Part shown: one piece after another, positions 25,110-37,700 of the stretch | Layout of the letters: each line of letters opens with the position of its first letter | Position numbering within the stretch: position 1 is the stretch's first letter | Assembly (NCBI RefSeq): GCF_964340395.1 | Contig: NC_135549.1 | Location: forward strand, 6,204,001 to 6,268,000 | Length of the DNA: 64,000 nucleotides | From: Glandiceps talaboti | Taxonomy: Eukaryota > Hemichordata > Enteropneusta > Spengelidae | Direction: 5' to 3' | The notes under the pieces: generated by a model | Seen by the model: the letters and a program-made list of their open reading frames with translations, nothing else | The model's database searches: none | What the model was told of the DNA's origin: nothing | Program-made: the position numbers and the translations under genes

Positions 25110-25712
25110 GATGGAGAAAATCTACGAATGCTCAGCAGCAGACGTAGATGTACGTGTGTGGCGTTGTTGGGACTTATTTGGGGAAATCCCCTCACGTGAC
25201 GTCACCATACTGCCTTAGCCAAACGTCATAAAAAGTACCACCATGCATGTTGATGAGGCACGGGCTTGTTCAGTGATGTAGGGTAGAATTTTGTTATGAA
25301 TGACGGTCCGCTACTATTTCAGTTTGCTCTCAGGCTCTTTTAAATTTATCCCTAGTCCCCATCGTAAACATTACGTATGTTTAAAAGAGACGCAGACATC
25401 GCGACGAGAGGCGACCTCAAGCCGCATTACTTCAATACACACTATGAATCAGGTCGCTCGTATATCTTACCATGATTTGAGAGGGACATGTTATCAACTG
25501 TAAGTTGATAATAAAATCTAGACGAGTTTAAATTTCTCAATAGTATTAGATCAAAGTCATAAATGTTAGTACACAAAATTTAGTGTGGTACTATTTTGTT
25601 TACCTTTTACCTGGGTATTGATATAATTAGGTACACCGGTCGTCTCGGTCATCACGTAGCACTTTTCTGTGGACCTCTAAGTGCTAGTGCTAGCAAGTTA
25701 TTTACAGTAAAA
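25110..25712. promoter_or_regulatory. Divergent promoter region, IRAK and dehydrogenase genes
   Basis: Only 603 bp separate the two start codons, which face away from each other, so the promoters and both 5' UTRs lie here. The region holds the kappaB/E-box/CRE cluster. No upstream coding exon is evident on either strand. Confidence 0.6.
25180..25204. promoter_or_regulatory. kappaB palindrome with overlapping E-box and CRE
   Basis: GGGGAAATCCCC at 25180-25191 is a fully palindromic NF-kappaB/Rel consensus. One base later comes CACGTG (25193-25198), overlapping a perfect CRE TGACGTCA (25197-25204). The cluster is about 70-95 bp upstream of the IRAK start codon and about 510 bp upstream of the divergent dehydrogenase start codon. 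That an IRAK gene would be Rel-inducible (pathway feedback) is inference from motif and position. Confidence 0.7.
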
Positions 25713-28700
25713 ATGGCCTTTATTTGCTCGAAATATCCTCCAAGAATTGTCACAAATGTATTGGTCAAGCACAGTGGATGTCTAAGAGCTAGAAAAATAA
25801 GGATTTTACCAAATGTAAGGTATATATCTGCCATAACAGCAATACAACATGATCGGAGTGGAAAAGGCGGGACATGTCTGGCTGCTGACAAAATGGTCAA
25901 ACCACAGAGAGATCATAATTTTGTGCAGCGATCGTCCTACAGTTCACAAAGTGATATGCTAAAATGGACTCCACATGCGTTTGCCGATTTCCTCCGTGAA
26001 AAAAATATCAAGAGGTGTTATATGGTCTGGGATCAAAAGGCTGGTGAGGTTAAATTGTCACACGAAGAACTTGAACCGCTTGGGAAATATTTTAGCGAGG
26101 ACAAGATCGATTTTGACCAACACGAAGGCATGTTCCTCCAAATTGGCAAACGAACTGGGTGTTTACTCGGTGCTTTTATTTGGAGAACTAAACGTGGTCA
26201 GGCGGTAAGTGATTTTACCTGTATTTGCATAATTTCACTCTTCTTTTGTATGGACCGCCTGTGTAAACGTGATCCTTGCACCTCCACCATGGTTATAATG
26301 TGTGCACGGCAGTCGACGAGAGAAATTGGTCACTCGTTCGCGTATTCATATTTTCTTTTACTACAATTCCATGTCACACGTGTTCTCAAAATGACTCGGG
26401 AATCAAGTTATGTTTCGACGACTTTTGTAAACAGAAAGACAACAATGTACGGTGTAGTGTCATTGTCAAACCAATCAAATTCTGCATTTGATTCACACCC
26501 ACTGTCTGACCAATGGTATTTGAAAACGGGTGGGCAGGTACGTTTTGAATATATTAAACCTGTATTAAATGATGGCACCACGATGGCCCATAATGACCTA
26601 TGCAGCACCACAGACACCTGTGTCCCGAGATATGTTTCAGAATATGATAAAATGTATCATTATCATTATTTTATCATATTCTGAAACATATCTTGGGACA
26701 CAAGTGTCTGTGTGCAGCATTGAGTATAATATACATGTAGTGACTACTCAGAGTACTCAGAAGGTAGAAATACACCTCCATGGAGTAATGAAGGCATCTA
26801 CATGTAATTCATTGGGTTTTGAAACAACCTGTACATATAGGTTGTTTTTGTACACTGCATGTGTATAGACTTTGAAGTTTCTGTATAAAAACTACATATA
26901 TGCAAATTAATTTAACATTTGTTGAAAGTGTATGTTTCTGTATTCTTCAAATGCTTTCAGTTTTGTAAAGAAAAGTATATGTCCTCAACTTTTTTTTATA
27001 ATTTTCCCCAGCTACTAGTAGACTTTCTACTAAGTACTCTCCCAGGGCTACATGCATTCACCCTCAGACCACTAAAAGATTTCTTTTACATTCTGTTTCA
27101 CAATCACTCATGCAGGTCATTGTTCACACAGGTGACACAAGAACACACTTATGTTAAAACAATAATTTATTCAACTAAAGAATAACAAAAGCCCAGGGAC
27201 TTCAGCAAGTTAGTCTATGCATGAGTAGAAAATGATAAAAGATGAACTAAGCTAATTAATCTCTGTAAAATATTGTTGACCCTAGTAATTTAGAAGTTGA
27301 TGCAACATTTTTCAAGATAAAATATCTGATGATGTATTTGAATCTTGTATGATATCCAAAGCAAGAAGAAAATACAATCTTGCTTTGGATATCATACAAT
27401 GTATATGTACTAAATATATAGCTCAGTTTAAGACAAGGTATTATAGTATTTACAGGGGGTTATGAAAGCTGAGTTTAAATGTGAAACTGTTGTTTTTGTC
27501 TTTTATAAAGTGTGGTGGTGTTCGACTTTGGGACTATGCTACTACAGAACAGTACATGAGGGATGGTTTACGTCTTGCTCAAGGCATGGGAGTAAAGTCA
27601 GCATTGGCTGGCTTGTGGTAGGTGTAATCATTTCACCTGCATTCCTAACAGTGCATACATCTTGCAAACTATTGCTTTATTGGCTTGCTAGTATTCCTGT
27701 GATGAACACCTTACTAATACTGTAATTAGTGTAATACAAAATTGGGCAACTTTGTCAAGATGTTCAATGTGAAAAAAAATTACTAAGACCTACAAAAATA
27801 GAAATTGGAAGGGTTAGTCTCGTTATACTTAATTATACAAAGATTTTGGTAAAGTAGCAGTTTTATTGTAAGAGGTGTCATAACCAATTCTGTATTCAGT
27901 GCTAAGGATTATACTTTGACATCTAGTTTGTGCTTCAGCCATGTGTACACAAATGTATATGTAATTGTCACAGAAATGCTGGCAGGCCAAGAACAGTGAA
28001 ATTATAAAAAATTTGACTAGTCTGTACTTCTTGCAGTTTTAGCAACTTGTGGCAGTGAAAAAATATGTTTGATGTGCCTTATGTATATTGTAGTGAAATT
28101 TGTTTATATGATTATGATAGTATATGGTAAGGGAACTTTCATATCTTACCATATCGCATCATATAAAATATATGTACATGTAGCAGCTGGGGAACAAAGA
28201 AGGAAATACATGTCAGTATTATACATGTATCAGTGTGAGTCAAGGAATGTAAAAGGTTTGATAGTAAAAAATGATACAGACACAAAATTGATTATTGTGC
28301 ACACACAGGTAATGTACTTGGACAATTAAGACTAGAAGACTGCTGAGACCTATTTTCATCCACATATATATGCTTGAGTTACTCCCCTAATTTTGTGAAT
28401 TTCCAGATATTCATATTGCCTTCAAAATTTGAAAGAGATGCAAAACACATGATTTATTTCGTTGGCCAAAGATGAAAGTTTGACAATGTTATCATTGTTA
28501 CTATTAAGAAAGCTAAAAGGACCACTGTAACAGGAGTTATAGACTTGTCTTTTGCATAAACTTTTAGAAAAGGTCTCAGAGTCTAGTCATGTGATCACAG
28601 ACGCAGTCTTGTCATGTGAACACTGATTCAGTTTAGTCATGTGATCACACTCACGCTAGTTGTGATCAGACTCGGTCTTTCATTTGAACACAGACTCAGT

Positions 28701-31700
28701 CTAGTCATGTGATCACAGTCTAGTCATGTGATCAGACTCAGTCTAGTCATATGATCACACTCAGTCTAGTCATGTGATCGGACTCAGTCTAGTCATATGA
28801 TCACACTCACAGTCTGGTCATGTGATCACAGATTCAGTCTAGTTATGTGATCATAGTCTAGTTGTGTGAACACAGGCTCGGTCTAGTCATGATCACACTC
28901 AGCCTAGTCATGTGATTACACAGACTCTAGTCATATGATCACAGACTCGGTCTAGTCATGTGATTGTGAAGATACACATTGTATGACAGTATTGTCATAA
29001 TCTCACATAGCTTAGCTGCTATAGAGGATGTTTTCATATAACACCTATATTGTACATGTACATGTACCAGTACCCCTCCAGGCAATATGAAATGTATTCT
29101 CCTGTTTCTCCCCACCCCCCTGTCCCCCACCCCTGTGATGTTTACATTTCATGAATGTAGGCATTCAACCAGTTTGCTATATATCGGAATATTTCACAAA
29201 GATACTCTTTGTCTGCTTGCAAGAAGTACAGAATGTTCAAGACATCTTACTAAACAATTAAAGCTTTATGAAAGTCACAATATACAGGGTTCAAAATGAA
29301 CACATTCAAAATAAGGAACATTGATGATTGTACTTTAGTTGTCTATAACCCCACATGTATTAAGTACAGATGTCTTGATGTGGTTGATTATTTCATTCCG
29401 TAAAAAATTGTATTGTGTTTCTTCTCAAGTCCATTTTTCACCCAATGAGTGCATATCCTGACAAAGTCCAAAGAAAGCTAAGAGCTAAGACATTTTGAAG
29501 GTTAGCATGGATGATGGTGGACTTTACTGTATACTATCAGGACATGTTGTTTGGATGATTTCACAACAAATGTATATTCTGTATTGTAATATTTTAGACA
29601 CTGAGTAAGTTGAAGACACCATGACATGCACACATTACTGGCATCATGTACAACAAAAAATTATACACTTTGAAGCCAATAAACTGTACACTGTACATGG
29701 ACATTGACAACATGAGACTGAAAACTTAAAAGTTTGTGTCAATTAAACTCTACAGATGTGAACATAAAACTGTAAAATTGTGTAATTCAGTAAGTTTATT
29801 TTGAACCCTGTACATATTAAAGATCATGACAAGACATATGCCGTCACATGCTTCATGCTAAACATCAGCCATGTCAGGCTGACTTCCGTTGAAACTGTTT
29901 TCTCTCCATATCATTTTGCCTTTGTCTGTCATGTAGGGCTGGCGGTGGCAAAGGCGTCATTCAAGTACCTTCTGCAAACAAACACTTCCACCAAGATTAC
30001 CGTGCTCAGATCTTCTATGATTACGGCGATTTCTTGTCCTCTTTGAATGGTTGTTATGGTAACTGAAATTTTTATTTTGTTCTAAATCTTCATACAGACT
30101 CCTCCCAGTATTGTCAGACTAATCAACAGTGTAGCCTATCTTTCATTTCAATCACATTCTCACTGTCTCACCACATCACGTTAGTAATATGAATTGCCAT
30201 ACCTGTCAATAACCATTAATTTCTCTTGCACTACTCTGCACTTCAGGTAACCTTTGACCCTACAGTCCTTCTATTTCTACCCAATTACAGCTTTGCAGCT
30301 GAGAAGAAATTTACTTGAGTATCCGGGGATGGATGATACAATTCAAATTTATAACTTACATGTAGAAAACAGCTGGCTGTCACTAGTTCACCAGAAAAAT
30401 GTCAATGTCACTAGTTTATACACTAAGAAAGTGTGTCATATGAGGCTTATAATATTGCCCTATAACTTGCTGCCATTTGTTTACCAAAAAGAGGTTGCTG
30501 CAGAAAATCAACATGCCATCACTTAATGTGCTCCTTTCCTCTGTCTTCTTGTAGCTGTTGAACTTTGTATTAGGCTGTCCTCTTTTACTTGTCTTCCCTC
30601 TTGTCACTGGATTTTTGTATTTCTTTCTCTTCTTTGTTACTGTACATGTATGTATGTACATGTATGCCATCTTTCTTCCATGTCATTGACAAGGGTAGCA
30701 ACTCTCCTATGATTTCTTTGCAGCATGTTGTAATAATTGCACAACTCTGTCATTAATTTCAATCACAAAATTGACACAAACACACAAAAATCAGAAAGAT
30801 GGCTACACTATTGATGACTAAAGTCTCCTCTAGTGTCAGAGAGAAACCAAGTATACGAACTGCCATACTGACATAGATCTGGCTTTATTTCATCTCAATT
30901 TTGAGGGTTGGTGGAGGAACTGCAGGTATGTATGACCCCTTCAACTGGGTGAATGCGACTACAACAGAGACTCTCATTTTGAAGTAAACACTAATTGCGA
31001 TCGTCTTTGCGAATGTTTTTGAGACTCTCAGAGGGGTTGTAAACAGTGAATGAGAGTGAATCTGAGACCGTATTTGGGACTCTCAACGTGCCCATAAACA
31101 GTAAATGCGAATCAATCTGAGACCATCCAGCTACTACGTACCGTATGACTTTATCATTCACATCTAACTGTATAAAGATCACAGTGAGTAACTGTTGAAA
31201 TTTCGCCATGATGAATATCTACGCAACAATATACACATACATGCGTCGGCAATCATGGTCACAAATCATGGAGTTATAACTTGAAGTAAAGTCAAATGAG
31301 CCACCCAGCCTCATGGCGAGTGTGTTCACAGAGTCATTTTGAATTTATATGAATATAGACGAAGTGACGAGTGGCGTACGGTGTCACGTGGCATGGATGG
31401 GTGTGGTAACGTATGATCTTCCGACGCACGGTCGATGATCGTAATTTGATACCTACGATCTAGTATTGGTAGTAATATGAATATTCCAACTTTATAATCT
31501 CAACTATACGTCTTTATGTGAAAGGTCTGCATTGTATAATGTGGCCATTAGTGGATTCTCGTGTATTATGTCGGACATTTCCTACATCAACATTAATTAC
31601 GAACCCCACATTTTAAAATCCGACAAAAGTAGCGACGCACCGAAAAATTCGAATACTGAATCGGGTACGCCTAGTAGTACGGCGAGAACACGCTGAAATA

Positions 31701-34700
31701 TGGTCCTGCTTTACAGACGGTGTAAATTGGGACTCGATTCTCAGGCAGACACTGTCCCCTTTCTACCTTGACAGAATCGAGTCAGCTCCGTCTGCAAGTG
31801 AAAATATAAACGTGCTCTTGGCGCATAGGGGATGTGTAATGTTAGTTAGATTGTTGTTTTCCTTGTCTAGCTACGGTCTAAATATGAGAACGCTTTGACT
31901 TGAATACGATGGGGGCATTGTATGGAGTACATATTGATACATTTTTAATTATAGCGCCTTACGAAAAAAGCCATCTAAACAAGAATGCAGAATGTTTTGG
32001 AGTAGTACCCCCCCCCCCTTATGTCGCGGTGTGCACGTCTAACCTCGACGTGTCAAATTTACGTTACCTTTACAAGTTTTATTGACAAAGTAATTTTTAG
32101 AAAGTTGATGAAAGCGCTGTCTGCCAGCAGGACTAAACACAATCTGATCTAAATACGACTCGGATTTCACCATCACATACACAAGTCAAATGGCATGATA
32201 ACACGCGTAGCATCCACTTTAAATGTAAAAATATTATCTGTGGGCTTACTATAAGGTATTGAAAAAATCACATAGTCGGTTCAGTTCTGTTTTATTTCAT
32301 CTTCAAATTTGGAATTCAAGTTTGATTTTTGACATATTGGTGGGGATTTCGCTGATTCTCCAACAACGGCGTCGGCAACAACGCACGAGGACAAGTTGTG
32401 AGCCCGTACATCCGGCTCAGCGAGTGCACTATAGTCCCGGGGTGTTGACATCGTCAGCGAGTGCACTATAGTCCCGGGGTGCAATTTTACAGGAAAGATA
32501 TAAACGGTGATTAATTCTAATACGGAGACCAGGATATGTTCAGATTTCTCTGCAAAATTGTTATTGTTACCATGGATGTATTAGTGACATCCATGTTGTT
32601 ACTTAGAAGTTACACTTTGCTAATACAACAAACTGCATCTCACAAAGCCAATGTTAGTAAATATATTATTATGTTTCAAAATAGCCATACAAGTTGACAG
32701 ATACACTCAACTGGGATAGTTCTGGTACACAATATAAGCATATAAAGACGATCTAAGAATATGACTGAAAAATCCTCGGTATAAAGGAGCTCCCTGTAAA
32801 TTTGTCGTCGACCCCTCTCAAGCGCGGAATACATATTGAACTTGAATGATTGACAACCACTACGCTTGTGATTTGCATATGTTACAGTAGAAGATCATAA
32901 ACAATGGATTACGTTTATCGGTTTATTACCGCTGTGTACAAACAAGCAGCAGCCGATCATTGACCAGTTTCACACCCGTTATACCGTCAAAGCCAACCTT
33001 TTTCGCATCGTTTGTATATAAAGATAGACCAATAAATGTTTGACAACGCGGTGCAAATCACCTTTCGTCGCTATCGTTGTACCGCGCTTTGTTTAGAACA
33101 TCAAAGTCTGCCTTCATTTCACACTGTCAATGTGCGGCTATCCGTGGAAATTGAAGCTGGCCTTTCTTACTATGATTATGAAATGGAATGAATGTAAACA
33201 ACTTTAAATATACACGTCTTTGATTAAAATTGAAAACGTAGCGATATTTTTCCTTATGTTGTAAATGACATCTTGAATTTGACCATGTGAGATCGAGAAT
33301 TGTTGATACGCAAATACGTCACTCTAATAGATGGAACGACGTCTACTGTCCTTGTTTCACGTTTGTTTAATTTAAATCTTGTCAAATCGGGGTTATACTT
33401 CTATGATTCTAGTAATTTCGGATGAGCATGGTGACTAAAATACTAGTAAAAGTGACTGTGGGATGAGTACGTCAGTTTGTCGTACGTTGCGTCCAAAAAC
33501 AGTCAATGACCTTCTTTGTCGGTTACATGTAATGGGTTTACAAAAACGCCGCCCCGCTAATTGTCGAACAACAGGTTTCTAATTTGCTTGTGTCTTTGTT
33601 ATCACGGTGTGTTGTCCGTGTAACACCATACCGCTCGTGCGACTACATTGAATGAAGTGCACAATAGAAGGTGTCAATTTGATTTTTTGCCCTGACAAAA
33701 TTTGCTTCTCAAGATACCGCTTTGTAACTATATGTGTGAAATTGAAATAAATATGAATGGCTTAAGCTTTTCTATAAAATCTGACGAGAATTTTGGATTT
33801 CTCAGTTCAACACGGTACATCCTTCCAGCAACACGTATCAACCACTACCGGTACTGCTAGTATTCTAATGTCATGGCAATTGAACTAAACAAGAGTGAGC
33901 TGCAAAGCTGGCAAGTTATCCAGCGTCAGATTGACATGTTTGTAAAAAAGACAAATTTTGAAGTCGTCGTCCTCTCAACATTTCAAAGCAAATTCTCTAC
34001 ACGAAGAAATCATCTCATCCACGGTACTGATCGCTTACGAGCCACTGTCAAAGAAAACATCTCTACATTAGTATCATCACATCCAGAGTCATCTTCCAGT
34101 AACGGCAACACTACACAAACTATGCAAGCTGGTCTCCTAGATATCAGAGAGTTGCCAAATCGTAAACTGTCAGAAATGCGGTTTCTTGGCCTACGGAAAC
34201 TCGTTCCCCTGTTGGTGAATAATAGTTTACCAGATGACAGGCGTCAGCCTGGGTGGGGAACTGATGACCGTAGGCCGGTGTGGTGGCCGCATGATGTCCC
34301 ATTTGTAAACCCCAGCCGTCCCCCGAAATTAACTGGCAACGAGTCCTGGAAAGAAATGTTGCGACGTGCAGCAATGTGTTGTTACAAGCACTATGGTGCA
34401 GTGCATTTAACTGGTGAGTTCAACTTCTTATCCACTTCCCTTTTAATTTGTAATTTTAACTTGGACAACAATACTGGCTATAGTCTAAGGAATATGTAGA
34501 TCCATCTCGATGAAATTCACAATCTTCCGAAAACTTTTAAACCCCTTTATACTAGCACTTTACCAAATGTCAATGTTTATCAAGATCTATGAATGACTAT
34601 GCAATCTAACATGCCAGTGTAATTGTTTTTAAAGGATTGGATCCACAGATTGCTCAGTTAAAATACTATATATAGAGTACACTTTATATAGTATTTACTT

Positions 34701-34712
34701 GTATATATATTC

Positions 34713-34743
<31 letters not shown>

Positions 34744-37700
34744 TGTATGTATGTATGTATGTATGTATGTGTGTGTGTGTATCTGAAAATGTATACAGAA
34801 AAACTTGTCTAAACCAAACACCTATGGGACTGAAAAAGTTGTTCGGTTTAGAGAGGTGTTTGGTTTATAGAGGTTTTATTTTAATTGTGTCTATTTGCGA
34901 GTGACTGAGATCCATGTTTAGAATAGACAGTGTTCCAGTTTAGATGGTTCAGCTTAATATAAGCACAGTACAAAGCATGGGGTTTGTATGGTAGGCTCAG
35001 TATTGCCAACAAATTCAAACAAAATTACTGTTAGGTCCATTCTTTTATTCTTACAGTGTAGGTTTGTAACCCAGCCACCAGTCAATTGTGGTCACCCTGG
35101 AATGCCTGTTTTTACCATGATTTTTTTTTAAATTCCATCTAATTTTGTCACTTTTAAAATTTTTTAAAAAATCACCTGTTATCTTCTCTTCTATTACTAA
35201 TTTCAATTTACTAATGTTACTTTTCCTTTTAGGTGATGTCGAAGAATTGTCACAATTAGAAGACCTAGGTGAGTTGTTATTAGCAATCACACCAATACTT
35301 GGCATGTTTACTGCATTGCTGAGATACATTGTTAGATGGTAGTGCCTTCCAGCCCTTCTCAAAGGGTTAGTATATACAACCTGGTAACAATATATCTCAA
35401 CAGTGGAATAAACATGCTAACAAATATTAAATTTGAGTAGCTTTACTGCTGATTCCTTTATTTATGCTGGATAATTGTCATTCTTGTCAATTTTTTTTAC
35501 CACCGCATATTGCCACATGTCTGTTCATTCACTTATTCTTGTACTTTATATACTTTGCAGGCAATGTTACCAGTAACACTCCATCACAAGATCCACCAGT
35601 TATCCCAGCTCCCAATCCACCGACCCAACTTGTAAATGCCACTAATATAGGTGAGTAATGTCTCTATCAACACATCAATTGAGCCAACACAAACTAATTT
35701 ATAATATCAATATTTTATTAACAATACCAAGTTCTAATTGGATCAAGGAAAACAGCTCCATTTGTCAGTTTCAATAGAAAAATATACACAATCGGTGATT
35801 CATCTAATACAGATCTGAAATCAGTTGCCTCTTTTCTTTCAACAGATATAGATGACTTGCTACTAGGTATCGGGAATGGTACATACACTATCACAGGCAA
35901 TGATACAGGTAAGTTAACACTATTCAAAATAATTCAGTAAAAATGTATACTAAGTTTGCAAGTATTGCACGATTGGATACAAACTAATCAAAGTGAGCCA
36001 TACATTGTACAATTATGTCATTGTTCATTTATTGTGTCAAAATATTTTGCCTGTATACCTAAAACTTCTTTTGTCATTGCTTTGTTTTAGATGACTTAGA
36101 ACGCCCACTAGATGACTGTCCCAGTATATGTCAGCCCTTTCCTACAATTAATGAAGATGATCTTGGTAAGTATAAAGATTGTTCCTTATTGCACACTCAA
36201 ATTAATAGCCCCATTTGTTTGAAAAGTATATTGTCAACATTGTAGAAGTCCACTGTCTCATTTTGAAACATTTCTTACATTTTTGGTATTGTACATACAA
36301 AAGTACTTGTATACAGTCAACATTGTAGAAGTCCACTCTCGTTTTTTAAACATTTTCCTACATTTTTGGTATTGGTAATATCCAGACCCATCATAATCAA
36401 TTCATATAAATGGCAAAAATATATCATGTGACAATAGCAATTTCTTTTCAAATTTACAGTAACACTAACTCAAACCAGCAGTACACCAAATGTTTCCGAA
36501 ATTGAGCCGGCATCACTCTCCATGTCAGTGATTGCAGTAAGCAATGAACAGAGGACAAGGAAGAATACAAGAGCACAGAACAAACCAGATGAAAATGGTA
36601 GGTTTACATTTCACATATCAAAATTAGTACAGTTGTAAGCTTGGCCTGATATTGAATAACTTGTAGTGAAACATTAATCTGATGAAGTATAAAGATTTGG
36701 ATAATCACTGAATATTGTCACATAATACTCAAATATCTATACACAGTTATTACGGTACTATTTGTATTCTATGAATAATTAATTGTTGAAACCATTTTTC
36801 AGTTTAAAATAATGTTAATTTAACATTGTTTTACAGAACCAAGACGATCCAAGCGACCAAGGAAGAACAACCCAAGATTTTCATCATAATTCATGATAAT
36901 GATATGTATTTTGTTTCATTTCTGACACTTTTCATATGTACATTAAGTTAATAAATAATTTTACACTTTTGATAATAAGGTCTGTAATGGTCATTTCTCT
37001 AAAATCCTGTCCTAGTTAAACAGTATGTGGTTTCTCACACCTAGAAGATGGAAATTTAACATGACACATGAAACAAACTGCTTACAGTCTCAAATCTACA
37101 TAACACAATTTCCACTTTCCCTGTTCATTACTGCTAAAAATAATGATACATGAAACATAAAATTATCTGGCAGCATGTACGAAACTTGAGCTTTAATTCT
37201 TGCTAAGTCAGCATTGCTTTGTTCACAGACTTGAGAGTTTAACTTATTTATGTCAGCATTATATTTGTACACGTTCATGTTGTAACCAGAAGAACACCTA
37301 CAACAAAAGACAGGAAAGTCATTAGCAGTGGATACAGTAGTTGAGTTGTGGGTTTCTCGATGAAAAATAATAATATTGAGTGCTCTTACATAAGCAACAC
37401 ATTGAGTAAAACAGGTTTAGTTATATTAAAATATGAACATCTATACACCATTCAAATGTTTTTAAGTCTTTCTTAGCATGAAATTAGTAACATATGCTAC
37501 ATGCAATCCAGCTATTATAGTGTCAAACAAAACACCTAGGATATGATTTACCCTGTATGATTCTTCCAGTGAAGTCGGTCAACAAGAAACAGTGTGTTTT
37601 TGAAAAACTCGGGCTCCCTGCAAGAAACCAAAGAAATTGAAATGTTACCATATGCAATCTGTAAGGAGACGAATCACTTTGTCCCGATTTCAACTTCACC

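Noticed and set aside
25596-25712. An upstream extension of the dehydrogenase start to 25596
   Set aside because: The frame is open but contains no ATG before 25713; translation from the ATG at 25713 gives a plausible mitochondrial leader.
33873-36889. The NRF1-like gene as the host's own NRF1 orthologue
   Set aside because: It lies wholly within near-identical transposon ends, next to the transposase, and is shorter and clearly diverged from the conserved NRF1 domain.
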